Below, one piece after another: positions 28,803 through 42,800 of a stretch of 64,000 nt of DNA. The notes under the pieces are model-generated. The model ran no database searches. It was not told the DNA's origin and saw only the letters and a program-made list of their open reading frames with translations. The position numbers were made by a program, and so were the translations under genes. Within the stretch, counting starts at the first letter, position 1; each line of letters starts with the position of its first letter. The stretch is from Azolla caroliniana (Eukaryota > Polypodiophyta): assembly GCA_043228905.1 (NCBI GenBank), contig JBHGNT010000021.1, forward strand, positions 62,001-126,000, read 5' to 3'.

Positions 28803-31800
28803 TAGCGTTGTTAGGTTTGATTCGCATGTTTGTACACAAAAATCCGATATCACACTCGCTATGTATGAACATTTTAATTTACTCAAGGGCTCCTCTCAAC
28901 TCACTCCTCAAATTTGGTAATTTCGTCATGTCTCTCGACCTGAGTTTCAAAATCTTGATTTTTTAATTCCATATCATAGCTAGCGTTGTTAGCTTCGATT
29001 CGCATGTTTGTACACAAATATCCGATATCACACTCGCTATGTATGAACATTTTAATTTACTCAAGGGCTCCTCTCAACTCACTCCTCAAATTTGCTAATT
29101 TCGTCATGTCTCTCGACATGAGTTTCAAAATCTTGCTTTTTTAATTCTAGATCATAGCTAGCGTTGTTAGGTTTGATTCGCATGTTTGAACACAAAATTC
29201 CGATATCACACTCGCTAGGTATGAACATTTTAATTTACTCAAGGGCCCCTCTCAACTCCCTCCTCAAATTTGGTAATTTCGTCATGTCTCTCGACCTGAG
29301 TTTCAAAATCTTGATTTTTTAATTCCATATCATAGCTAGCGTTGTTAGCTTCGATTCGCATGTTTGTAAACAAAAATCCGATATCACACTCGCTATGTAT
29401 GAACATTTTAATTTACTCAAGGGCTCCTCTCAACTCACTCCTCAAATTTGGTAATTTCGTCATGTCTCTCGACCTGAGTGTCAAAATCTTGATTTTTTAA
29501 TTCTAGATCATAGCTAGCGTTGTTAGGTTTGATTCGCATGTTTGAACACAAAATTCCGATATCACACTCGCTAGGTATGAACATTTTAATTTACTCAAGG
29601 GCTTCTCTCCACTCACTCCTCAAATTTGCTAATTTCGTCATGTCTCTCGACCTGAGTTTCAAAATCTTGATTTTTTAATTCTAGATCATAGCTAGCGTTG
29701 TTAGGTTTGATTCGCATGTTTGAACACAAAATTCCGATATCACACTCGCTAGGTATGAACATTTTAATTTACTCAAGGGCCCCTCTCAACTCCCTCCTCA
29801 AATTTGGTAATTTCGTCATGTCTCTCGACCTTAGTTTCAAAATCTTGATTTTTTAATTCCATATCATAGCTAGCGTTGTTAGCTTCGATTCGCATGTTTG
29901 TAAACAAAAATCCGATATCACACTCGCTATGTATGAACATTTTAATTCACTCAAGGGCTCCTCTCAACTCACTCCTCAAATTTGGTAATTTCGTCATGTC
30001 TCTCGACCTGAGTGTCAAAATCTTGATTTTTTAATTCTATATCATAGCCAGCGTTGTTAGCTTCGATTCGCATGTTTGAACACAAAAATCCGATATCACA
30101 CGAGCCAGGTATGAACATTTTAATTTACCTAATAGCTCTTCTTAACTCCCTCCTCAAATTTGGTAATTTCGTCATGTCTCTCGACCTGAGTTTCATAATC
30201 TTGATTTTTTAATTCCATGTCATAGCTAGCGTTGTTAGCTTCGATTCGCATGTTTGTACACAAAAATCCGATATCACACTCGCTAGGTATGACCATTTTA
30301 ATTTACTCAAGGGCTCCTCTCAACTCACTCCTCAAATTTGCTAATTTCGTCATGTCTCTCGACCTGAGTTTCAAAATCTTGATTTTTTAAGTCCATATCA
30401 TAGCTAGCGTTGTTGGCTTCGATTCGCATGTTTGAACACAAAAATCCGATATCACACTCGCTAGGTATGACCATTTTAATATACTCAAGGGCTCATCTCA
30501 ACTCACTCCTCAAAGTTGGTAATTTCGTCATGTCTCTCGACCTGAGTTTCAATATCTTGATTTTTTAAGTCCATATCATAGCTAGCGTTGTTAGCTTCGA
30601 TTCGCATGTTTGAACACAAAAATCCGATATCACACGAGCCAGGTATGAACATTTTAATTCACTCACGCGCTCTTCCAACCTCACTCCTCAAATTTGGTAA
30701 TTTCGTCATGTCTATCGCCTGGAGTTTCAAAATCTTGATTTTGTAATTCCATATCATAGCTAGCGTTGTTAGCTTCGATTCGCATGTTTGAACACAAAAA
30801 TCCGATATCACACGAGCTAGGTATGAACATTTTTATTTACTCAAGGGCTCCTCTCAACTCACTCCTCAAATTTGCTAATTTCGTCATGTCTCTCGACCTG
30901 AGTTTCAAAATCTTGATTTTTCAATTCCATATCATAGCTAGCGTTGTTAGCTTCGATTCGCATGTTTGTACACAAAATTCCGATATCACACTCACTAGGT
31001 ATGAACATTTTAATTTACTCAAGGGCTTCTCTCAACTCACTCCTCAAATTTGCTAATTTCGTCATGTCTGTCGACCTGAGTTTCAAAATCTTGATTTTTT
31101 AATTCCATATCATAGCTAGCGTTGTTAGCTTCGATTCGCATGTTTGTACACAAAATTCCGATATCACACTCGCTAGGTATGAACATTTTAATTTACTCAA
31201 GGGCTCCTCTCAACTCACTCCTCAAATTTGCTAATTCCGTCATGACTCTCGACCTGAGTTTCAAAATCTTGATTTTTTAATTCCATATCATAGCTAGCGT
31301 TGTTGGCTTCGATTCGCATGTTTGAACACAAAAATCCGATATCACACTCGCTAGGTATGACCATTTTAATATACTCAAGGGCTCATCTCAACTCACTCCT
31401 CAAAGTTGGTAATTTCGTCATGTCTCTCGACCTGAGTTTCAAAATCTTGATTTTTTAAGTCCATATCACAGCTAGCGTTGTTAGCTTCGATTCGCATGTT
31501 TGAACACAAAAATCCGATATCACACGAGCCAGGTATGAACATTTTAATTCACTCACGCGCTCTTCCAACCTCACTCCTCAAATTTGGTAATTTCGTCATG
31601 TCTCTCGCCTGGAGTTTCAAAATCTTGATTTTGTAATTCCATATCATAGCTAGCGTTGTTAGCTTCGATTCGCATGTTTGAACACAAAAATCCGATATCA
31701 CACGAGCTAGGTATGAACATTTTTATTTACTCAAGGGCTCCTCTCAACTCACTCCTCAAATTTGCTAATTTCGTCATGTCTCTCGACCTGAGTTTCAAAA

Positions 31801-34304
31801 TCTTGATTTTTCAATTCCATATCATAGCTAGCGTTGTTAGCTTCGATTCGCATGTTTGTACACAAAATTCCGATATCACACTCGCTAGGTATGAACATTT
31901 TAATTTACTCAAGGGCTCCTCTCAACTCACTCCTCAAATTTGGTAATTTCGTCATGTCTCTCGACCTGAGTGTCAAAATCTTGATTTTTTAATTCTATAT
32001 CATAGCTAGCGTTGTTAGGTTTGATTCGCATGTTTGTACACAAAAATCCGATATCACACTCGCTATGTATGAACATTTTAATTTACTCAAGGGCTCCTCT
32101 CAACTCACTCCTCAAATTTGGTAATTTCGTCATGTCTCTCGACCTGAGTTTCAAAATCTTGATTTTTTAATTCCATATCATAGCTAGCGTTGTTAGCTTC
32201 GATTCGCATGTTTGTACACAAATATCCGATATCACACTCGCTATGTATGAACATTTTAATTTACTCAAGGGCTCCTCTCAACTCACTCCTCAAATTTGCT
32301 AATTTCGTCATGTCTCTCGACATGAGTTTCAAAATCTTGCTTTTTTAATTCTAGATCATAGCTAGCGTTGTTAGGTTTGATTCGCATGTTTGAACACAAA
32401 ATTCCGATATCACACTCGCTAGGTATGAACATTTTAATTTACTCAAGGGCCCCTCTCAACTCCCTCCTCAAATTTGGTAATTTCGTCATGTCTCTCGACC
32501 TGAGTTTCAAAATCTTGATTTTTTAATTCCATATCATAGCTAGCGTTGTTAGCTTCGATTCGCATGTTTGTAAACAAAAATCCGATATCACACTCGCTAT
32601 GTATGAACATTTTAATTTACTCAAGGGCTCCTCTCAACTCACTCCTCAAATTTGGTAATTTCGTCATGTCTCTCGACCTGAGTGTCAAAATCTTGATTTT
32701 TTAATTCTAGATCATAGCTAGCGTTGTTAGGTTTGATTCGCATGTTTGAACACAAAATTCCGATATCACACTCGCTAGGTATGAACATTTTAATTTACTC
32801 AAGGGCTTCTCTCCACTCACTCCTCAAATTTGCTAATTTCGTCATGTCTCTCGACCTGAGTTTCAAAATCTTGATTTTTTAATTCTAGATCATAGCTAGC
32901 GTTGTTAGGTTTGATTCGCATGTTTGAACACAAAATTCCGATATCACACTCGCTAGGTATGAACATTTTAATTTACTCAAGGGCCCCTCTCAACTCCCTC
33001 CTCAAATTTGGTAATTTCGTCATGTCTCTCGACCTTAGTTTCAAAATCTTGATTTTTTAATTCCATATCATAGCTAGCGTTGTTAGCTTCGATTCGCATG
33101 TTTGTAAACAAAAATCCGATATCACACTCGCTATGTATGAACATTTTAATTCACTCAAGGGCTCCTCTCAACTCACTCCTCAAATTTGGTAATTTCGTCA
33201 TGTCTCTCGACCTGAGTGTCAAAATCTTGATTTTTTAATTCTATATCATAGCCAGCGTTGTTAGCTTCGATTCGCATGTTTGAACACAAAAATCCGATAT
33301 CACACGAGCCAGGTATGAACATTTTAATTTACCTAATAGCTCTTCTTAACTCCCTCCTCAAATTTGGTAATTTCGTCATGTCTCTCGACCTGAGTTTCAT
33401 AATCTTGATTTTTTAATTCCATGTCATAGCTAGCGTTGTTAGCTTCGATTCGCATGTTTGTACACAAAAATCCGATATCACACTCGCTAGGTATGACCAT
33501 TTTAATTTACTCAAGGGCTCCTCTCAACTCACTCCTCAAATTTGCTAATTTCGTCATGTCTCTCGACCTGAGTTTCAAAATCTTGATTTTTTAAGTCCAT
33601 ATCATAGCTAGCGTTGTTGGCTTCGATTCGCATGTTTGAACACAAAAATCCGATATCACACTCGCTAGGTATGACCATTTTAATATACTCAAGGGCTCAT
33701 CTCAACTCACTCCTCAAAGTTGGTAATTTCGTCATGTCTCTCGACCTGAGTTTCAATATCTTGATTTTTTAAGTCCATATCATAGCTAGCGTTGTTAGCT
33801 TCGATTCGCATGTTTGAACACAAAAATCCGATATCACACGAGCCAGGTATGAACATTTTAATTCACTCACGCGCTCTTCCAACCTCACTCCTCAAATTTG
33901 GTAATTTCGTCATGTCTATCGCCTGGAGTTTCAAAATCTTGATTTTGTAATTCCATATCATAGCTAGCGTTGTTAGCTTCGATTCGCATGTTTGAACACA
34001 AAAATCCGATATCACACGAGCTAGGTATGAACATTTTTATTTACTCAAGGGCTCCTCTCAACTCACTCCTCAAATTTGCTAATTTCGTCATGTCTCTCGA
34101 CCTGAGTTTCAAAATCTTGATTTTTCAATTCCATATCATAGCTAGCGTTGTTAGCTTCGATTCGCATGTTTGTACACAAAATTCCGATATCACACTCACT
34201 AGGTATGAACATTTTAATTTACTCAAGGGCTTCTCTCAACTCACTCCTCAAATTTGCTAATTTCGTCATGTCTGTCGACCTGAGTTTCAAAATCTTGATT
34301 TTTT
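27897..34304 (+). repeat. Perfect-looking 18-monomer tandem duplication (2 x 3204 bp)
   Basis: 27897-31100 and 31101-34304 abut and match by eye throughout. Similarity runs on to 34387 before the first difference (gaatattt for gaacattt). The left limit is the change tttttcaattcc / ttttttaattcc at 27896 and 31100. Rare alleles appear at the same offset in both copies: ctctccactcactcc, tgtaaacaaaaatcc, gtctatcgcc, gtttcaatatc, cactcactagg and gtctgtcgacc. I found no internal mismatch, so this is either the youngest event in the window or an assembly duplication. Confidence 0.9.
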
Positions 34305-36926
34305 AATTCCATATCATAGCTAGCGTTGTTAGCTTCGATTCGCATGTTTGTACACAAAATTCCGATATCACACTCGCTAGGTATGAATATTTTAATTTAC
34401 TCAAGGGCTTCTCTCAACTCACTCCTCAAATTTGCTAATTTCGTCATGTCTCTCGACCTGAGTTTCAAAATCTTGATTTTTCAATTCCATATGATAGCTA
34501 GCGTTGTTAGCTTCGATTCGCATGTTTGTACACAAAAATCCGATATCACACTCGCTAGGTATGACCCTTTTAATTTACTCAAGGGCTCCTCTCAACTCAC
34601 TCCTCAAATTTGCTAATTTCGTCATGTCTCTCGACCTGAGTTTCAAAATCTTGATTTTTCAATTCCATATGATAGCTAGCGTTGTTAGCTTCGATTCGCA
34701 TGTTTGTACACAAAAATCCGATATCACACTCGCTAGGTATGACCCTTTTAATTTACTCAAGGGCTCCTCTCAACTCACTCCTCAAATTTGGTAATTTCGT
34801 CATGTCTCTCGACCTGAGTGTCAAAATCTTGATTTTTTAATTCTAGATCATAGCTAGCGTTGTTAGGTTTGATTCGCATGTTTGAACACAAAATTCCGAT
34901 ATCACACTCGCTAGGTATGAACATTTTAATTTACTCAAGGGCTTCTCTCAACTCACTCCTCAAATTTGCTAATTTCGTCATGTCTCTCGACCTGAGTTTC
35001 AAAATCTTGATTTTTTAATTCTAGATCATAGCTAGCGTTGTTAGGTTTGATTCGCATGTTTGAACACAAAATTCCGATATCACACTCGCTAGGTATGAAC
35101 ATTTTAATTTACTCAAGGGCCCCTCTCAACTCCCTCCTCAAATTTGGTAATTTCGTCATGTCTCTCGACCTTAGTTTCAAAATCTTGATTTTTTAATTCC
35201 ATATCATAGCTAGCGTTGTTAGCTTCGATTCGCATGTTTGTAAACAAAAATCCGATATCACACTCGCTATGTATGAACATTTTAATTTACTCAAGGGCTC
35301 CTCTCAACTCACTCCTCAAATTTGGTAATTTCGTCATGTCTCTCGACCTGAGTGTCAAAATCTTGATTTTTTAATTCTATATCATAGCCAGCGTTGTTAG
35401 CTTCGATTCGCATGTTTGAACACAAAAATCCGATATCACACGAGCCAGGTATGAACATTTTAATTTACCTAATAGCTCTTCTTAACTCCCTCCTCAAATT
35501 TGGTAATTTCGTCATGTCTCTCGACCTGAGTTTCATAATCTTGATTTTTTAATTCCATGTCATAGCTAGCGTTGTTAGCTTCGATTCGCATGTTTGTACA
35601 CAAAAATCCGATATCACACTCGCTAGGTATGACCATTTTAATTTACTCAAGGGCTCCTCTCAACTCACTCCTCAAATTTGCTAATTTCGTCATGTCTCTC
35701 GACCTGAGTTTCAAAATCTTGATTTTTTAAGTCCATATCATAGCTAGCGTTGTTGGCTTCGATTCGCATGTTTGAACACAAAAATCCGATATCACACTCG
35801 CTAGGTATGACCATTTTAATATACTCAAGGGCTCATCTCAACTCACTCCTCAAAGTTGGTAATTTCGTCATGTCTCTCGACCTGAGTTTCAAAATCTTGA
35901 TTTTTTAAGTCCATATCATAGCTAGCGTTGTTAGCTTCGATTCGCATGTTTGAACACAAAAATCCGATATCACACGAGCCAGGTATGAACATTTTAATTC
36001 ACTCACGCGCTCTTCCAACCTCACTCCTCAAATTTGGTAATTTCGTCATGTCTCTCGCCTGGAGTTTCAAAATCTTGATTTTGTAATTCCATATCATAGC
36101 TAGCGTTGTTAGCTTCGATTCGCATGTTTGAACACAAAAATCCGATATCACACGAGCTAGGTATGAACATTTTTATTTACTCAAGGGCTCCTCTCAACTC
36201 ACTCCTCAAATTTGCTAATTTCGTCATGTCTCTCGACCTGAGTTTCAAAATCTTGATTTTTCAATTCCATATCATAGCTAGCGTTGTTAGCTTCGATTCG
36301 CATGTTTGTACACAAAATTCCGATATCACACTCACTAGGTATGAACATTTTAATTTACTCAAGGGCTTCTCTCAACTCACTCCTCAAATTTGCTAATTTC
36401 GTCATGTCTGTCGACCTGAGTTTCAAAATCTTGATTTTTTAATTCCATATCATAGCTAGCGTTGTTAGCTTCGATTCGCATGTTTGTACACAAAATTCCG
36501 ATATCACACTCGCTAGGTATGAACATTTTAATTTACTCAAGGGCTTCTCTCAACTCACTCCTCAAATTTGCTAATTTCGTCATGTCTCTCGACCTGAGTT
36601 TCAAAATCTTGATTTTTCAATTCCATATGATAGCTAGCGTTGTTAGCTTCGATTCGCATGTTTGTACACAAAAATCCGATATCACACTCGCTAGGTATGA
36701 CCCTTTTAATTTACTCAAGGGCTCCTCTCAACTCACTCCTCAAATTTGCTAATTTCGTCATGTCTCTCGACCTGAGTTTCAAAATCTTGATTTTTCAATT
36801 CCATATGATAGCTAGCGTTGTTAGCTTCGATTCGCATGTTTGTACACAAAAATCCGATATCACACTCGCTAGGTATGACCCTTTTAATTTACTCAAGGGC
36901 TCCTCTCAACTCACTCCTCAAATTTG
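32610..36926 (+). repeat. 12-monomer tandem duplication (offset 2136 bp)
   Basis: 32610-34745 is followed by 34746-36881, and similarity continues to 34790 / 36926. Differences noted are ctctccactc versus ctctcaactc (near 32813), ttcactc versus tttactc (near 33147), caatatc versus caaaatc (near 33755), gtctatcgcc versus gtctctcgcc (near 33914) and gaatatt versus gaacatt (34388). It overlaps the 18-mer duplication, so the two events are nested. A pair of tandem tatgaccctttta units (from 34498 and from 36634) marks the ends. Confidence 0.82.
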
Positions 36927-39858
36927 CTAATTCCGTCATGACTCTCGACCTGAGTTTCAAAATCTTGATTTTTTAATTCTAGATCATAGCTAGCGTTGTT
37001 AGCTTCGATTCGCATGTTTGTACACAAAAATCCGATATCACACTCGCTAGGTATGACCCTTTTAATTTACTCAAGGGCTCCTCTCAACTCCCTCCTCAAA
37101 TTTGGTAATTTCGTCATGTCTCTCGACCTGAGTTTCAAAATCTTGATTTTTTAATTCCATATCATAGCTAGCGTTGTTAGCTTCGATTCGCATGTTTGTA
37201 CACAAAAATCCGATATCACACTCGCTATGTATGAACATTTTAATTTACTCAAGGGCTCCTCTCAACTCACTCCTCAAATTTGGTAATTTCGTCATGTCTC
37301 TCGACCTGAGTGTCAAAATCTTGATTTTTTAATTCTATATCATAGCTAACGTTGTTAGCTTCGATTCGCATGTTTGAACACAAAAATCCGATATCACACG
37401 AGCCAGGTATGAACATTTTAATTTACCTAATAGCTCTTCTTAACTCCCTCCTCAAATTTGGTAATTTCGTCATGTCTCTCGACCTGAGTTTCATAATCTT
37501 GATTTTTTAATTCCATGTCATAGCTAGCGTTGTTGGCTTCGATTCGCATGTTTGAACACAAAAATCCGATATCACACTCGCTAGGTATGACCATTTTAAT
37601 ATACTCAAGGGCTCATCTCAACTCACTCCTCAAAGTTGGTAATTTCGTCATGTCTCTCGACCTGAGTTTCAAAATCTTGATTTTTTAAGTCCATATCATA
37701 GCTAGGGTTGTTGGCTTCGATTCGCATGTTTGAACACAAAAATCCGATATCACACTCGCTAGGTATGACCATTTTAATATACTCAAGGGCTCATCTCAAC
37801 TCACTCCTCAAAGTTGGTAATTTCGTCATGTCTCTCGACCTGAGTTTCAAAATCTTGCTTTTTTAATTCTAGATCATAGCTAGCGTTGTTAGGTTTGATT
37901 CGCATGTTTGAACACAAAATTCCGATATCACACTCGCTAGGTATGAACATTTTAATTTACTCAAGGGCCCCTCTCAACTCCCTCCTCAAATTTGGTAATT
38001 TCGTCATGTCTCTCGACCTGAGTTTCAAAATCTTGATTTTTTAATTCCATATCATAGCTAGCGTTGTTAGCTTCGATTCGCATGTTTGTAAACAAAAATC
38101 CGATATCACACTCGCTATGTATGAACATTTTAATTTACTCAAGGGCTCCTCTCAACTCACTCCTCAAATTTGGTAATTTCGTCATGTCTCTCGACCTGAG
38201 TGTCAAAATCTTGATTTTTTAATTCTAGATCATAGCTAGCGTTGTTAGGTTTGATTCGCATGTTTGAACACAAAATTCCGATATCACACTCGCTAGGTAT
38301 GAACATTTTAATTTACTCAAGGGCTTCTCTCAACTCACTCCTCAAATTTGCTAATTTCGTCATGTCTCTCGACCTGAGTTTCAAAATCTTGATTTTTTAA
38401 TTCTAGATCATAGCTAGCGTTGTTAGGTTTGATTCGCATGTTTGAACACAAAATTCCGATATCACACTCGCTAGGTATGAACATTTTAATTTACTCAAGG
38501 GCCCCTCTCAACTCCCTCCTCAAATTTGGTAATTTCGTCATGTCTCTCGACCTTAGTTTCAAAATCTTGATTTTTTAATTCCATATCATAGCTAGCGTTG
38601 TTAGCTTCGATTCGCATGTTTGTAAACAAAAATCCGATATCACACTCGCTATGTATGAACATTTTAATTTACTCAAGGGCTCCTCTCAACTCACTCCTCA
38701 AATTTGGTAATTTCGTCATGTCTCTCGACCTGAGTGTCAAAATCTTGATTTTTTAATTCTATATCATAGCCAGCGTTGTTAGCTTCGATTCGCATGTTTG
38801 AACACAAAAATCCGATATCACACGAGCCAGGTATGAACATTTTAATTTACCTAATAGCTCTTCTTAACTCCCTCCTCAAATTTGGTAATTTCGTCATGTC
38901 TCTCGACCTGAGTTTCATAATCTTGATTTTTTAATTCCATGTCATAGCTAGCGTTGTTAGCTTCGATTCGCATGTTTGTACACAAAAATCCGATATCACA
39001 CTCGCTAGGTATGACCATTTTAATTTACTCAAGGGCTCCTCTCAACTCACTCCTCAAATTTGCTAATTTCGTCATGTCTCTCGACCTGAGTTTCAAAATC
39101 TTGATTTTTTAAGTCCATATCATAGCTAGCGTTGTTGGCTTCGATTCGCATGTTTGAACACAAAAATCCGATATCACACTCGCTAGGTATGACCATTTTA
39201 ATATACTCAAGGGCTCATCTCAACTCACTCCTCAAAGTTGGTAATTTCGTCATGTCTCTCGACCTGAGTTTCAAAATCTTGATTTTTTAAGTCCATATCA
39301 CAGCTAGCGTTGTTAGCTTCGATTCGCATGTTTGAACACAAAAATCCGATATCACACGAGCCAGGTATGAACATTTTAATTCACTCACGCGCTCTTCCAA
39401 CCTCACTCCTCAAATTTGGTAATTTCGTCATGTCTCTCACCTGGAGTTTCAAAATCTTGATTTTGTAATTCCATATCATAGCTAGCGTTGTTAGCTTCGA
39501 TTCGCATGTTTGAACACAAAAATCCGATATCACACGAGCTAGGTATGCACATTTTTATTTACTCAAGGGCTCCTCTCAACTCACTCCTCAAATTTGCTAG
39601 TTTCGTCATGTCTCTCGACCTGAGTTTCAAAATCTTGATTTTTCAATTCCATATCATAGCTAGCGTTGTTAGCTTCGATTCGCATGTTTGTACACAAAAT
39701 TCCGATATCACACTCGCTAGGTATGAACATTTTAATTTACTCAAGGGCTCCTCTCAACTCACTCCTCAAATTTGGTAATTTCGTCATGTCTCTCGACCTG
39801 AGTGTCAAAATCTTGATTTTTTAATTCTATATCATAGCCAGCGTTGTTAGCTTCGATT
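36927..39858 (+). repeat. Shuffled units with further copy of the 29-30 kb segment
   Basis: From about 37853 to 39290 the unit order repeats that at 29131-30570 (offset 8722 bp, 49 units), including tgtaaacaaaaatcc near 38088. It agrees better with the copy at 34.8-36.1 kb, sharing ctctcaactcactcc and ttaatttactc. Two consecutive type C units lie near 37528-37850. A private allele, tcatagctagggttgttgg, occurs near 37700. No gene or foreign sequence seen. Confidence 0.7.
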
Positions 39859-42800
39859 CGCATGTTTGAACACAAAAATCCGATATCACACGAGCCAGGT
39901 ATGAACATTTTAATTTACCTAATAGCTCTTCTTAACTCCCTCCTCAAATTTGGTAATTTCGTTATGTCTCTCGACCTGAGTTTCATAATCTTGATTTTTT
40001 AATTCCATGTCATAGCTAGCGTTGTTGGCTTCGATTCGCATGTTTGAACACAAAAATCCGATATCACACTCGCTAGGTATGACCATTTTAATATACTCAA
40101 GGGCTCATCTCAACTCACTCCTCAAAGTTGGTAATTTCGTCATGTCTCTCGACCTGAGTTTCAAAATCTTGATTTTTTTAGTCCATATCATAGCTAGCGT
40201 TGTTGGCTTCGATTCGCATGTTTGAACACAAAAATCCGATATCACACTCGCTAGGTATGACCATTTTAATATACTCAAGGGCTCATCTCAACTCACTCCT
40301 CAAAGTTGGTAATTTCGTCATGTCTCTCGACCTGAGTTTCAAAATCTTGATTTTTTAAGTCCATATCATAGCTAGCGTTGTTAGCTTCGATTCGCATGTT
40401 TGAACACAAAAATCCGATATCACACGAGCCAGGTATGAACATTTTAATTCACTCACGCGCTCTTCCAACCTCACTCCTCAAATTTGGTAATTTCGTCATG
40501 TCTCTCGCCTGGAGTTTCAAAATCTTGATTTTGTAATTCCATATCATAGCTAGCGTTGTTAGCTTCGATTCGCATGTTTGAACACAAAAATCCGATATCA
40601 CACGAGCTAGGTATGAACATTTTTATTTACTCAAGGGCTCCTCTCAACTCACTCCTCAAATTTGCTAATTTCGTCATGTCTCTCGACCTTAGTTTCAAAA
40701 TCTTGCTTTTTTAATTCTAGATCATAGCTAGCGTTGTTAGCTTCGATTCGCATGTTTGTACACAAAAATCCGATATCACACTCGCTAGGTATGAACATTT
40801 TAATTTACTCAAGGGCTCCTCTCAACTCACTCCTCAAATTTGGTAATTTCGTCATGTCTCTCGACCTTAGTTTCAAAATCTTGATTTTGTAATTCCATAT
40901 CATAGCTAGCGTTGTTAGCTTCGATTCGCATGTTTGAACACAAAAATCCGATATCACACGAGCTAGGTATGAATATTTTTATTTACTCAAGGGCTCCTCT
41001 CAACTCACTCCTCAAATTTGCTAATTTCGTCATGTCTCTCGACCTGAGTTTCAAAATCTTGATTTTTCAATTCCATATCATAGCTAGCGTTGTTAGCTTC
41101 GATTCGCATGTTTGTACACAAAAATCCGATATCACACTCGCTAGGTATGACCATTTTAATTTACTCAAGGGCTCCTCTCAACTCACTCCTCAAATTTGCT
41201 AATTCCGTCATGACTCTCGACCTGAGTTTCAAAATCTTGCTTTTTTAATTCTAGATCATAGCTAGCGTTGTTAGGTTTGATTCGCATGTTAGAACACAAA
41301 ATTCCGATATCACACTCGCTAGGTATGAACATTTTAATTTACTCAAGGGCCCCTCTCAACTCCCTCCTCAAATTTGGTAATTTCGTCATGTCTCTCGACC
41401 TTAGTTTCAAAATCTTGATTTTTTAATTCTATATCATAGCTAGCGTTGTTAGCTTCGATTCGCATGTTTGAACACAAAAATCCGATATCACACTCGCTAG
41501 GTATGACCATTTTAATTTACTCAAGGGCTCCTCTCAACTCACTCCTCAAATTTGCTAATTCCGTCATGACTCTCGACCTGAGTTTCAAAATCTTGCTTTT
41601 TTAATTCTAGATCATAGCTAGCGTTGTTAGGTTTGATTCGCATGTTTGAACACAAAATTCCGATATCACACTCGCTAGGTATGAACATTTTAATTTACTC
41701 AAGGGCCCCTCTCAACTCCCTCCTCAAATTTGGTAATTTCGTCATGTCTCTCGACCTTAGTTTCAAAATCTTGATTTTTTAATTCCATATCATAGCTAGC
41801 GTTGTTAGCTTCGATTCGCATGTTTGTAAACAAAAATCCGATATCACACTCGCTATGTATGAACATTTTAATTTACTCAAGGGCTCCTCTCAACTCACTC
41901 CTCAAATTTGGTAATTTCGTCATGTCTCTCGACCTGAGTGTCAAAATCTTGATTTTTTAATTCTATATCATAGCCAGCGTTGTTAGCTTCGATTCGCATG
42001 TTTGAACACAAAAATCCGATATCACACGAGCCAGGTATGAACATTTTAATTTACCTAATAGCTCTTCTTAACTCCCTCCTCAAATTTGGTAATTTCGTCA
42101 TGTCTCTCGACCTGAGTTTCATAATCTTGATTTTTTAATTCCATGTCATAGCTAGCGTTGTTAGCTTCGATTCGCATGTTTGTACACAAAAATCCGATAT
42201 CACACTCGCTAGGTATGACCATTTTAATTTACTCAAGGGCTCCTCTCAACTCACTCCTCAAATTTGCTAATTTCGTCATGTCTCTCGACCTGAGTTTCAA
42301 AATCTTGATTTTTTAAGTCCATATCATAGCTAGCGTTGTTGGCTTCGATTCGCATGTTTGAACACAAAAATCCGATATCACACTCGCTAGGTATGACCAT
42401 TTTAATATACTCAAGGGCTCATCTCAACTCACTCCTCAAAGTTGGTAATTTCGTCATGTCTCTCGACCTGAGTTTCAAAATCTTGATTTTTTAAGTCCAT
42501 ATCATAGCTAGCGTTGTTAGCTTCGATTCGCATGTTTGAACACAAAAATCCGATATCACACGAGCCAGGTATGAACATTTTAATTCACTCACGCGCTCTT
42601 CCAACCTCACTCCTCAAATTTGGTAATTTCGTCATGTCTATCGCCTGGAGTTTCAAAATCTTGATTTTGTAATTCCATATCATAGCTAGCGTTGTTAGCT
42701 TCGATTCGCATGTTTGAACACAAAAATCCGATATCACACGAGCTAGGTATGAACATTTTTATTTACTCAAGGGCTCCTCTCAACTCACTCCTCAAATTTG

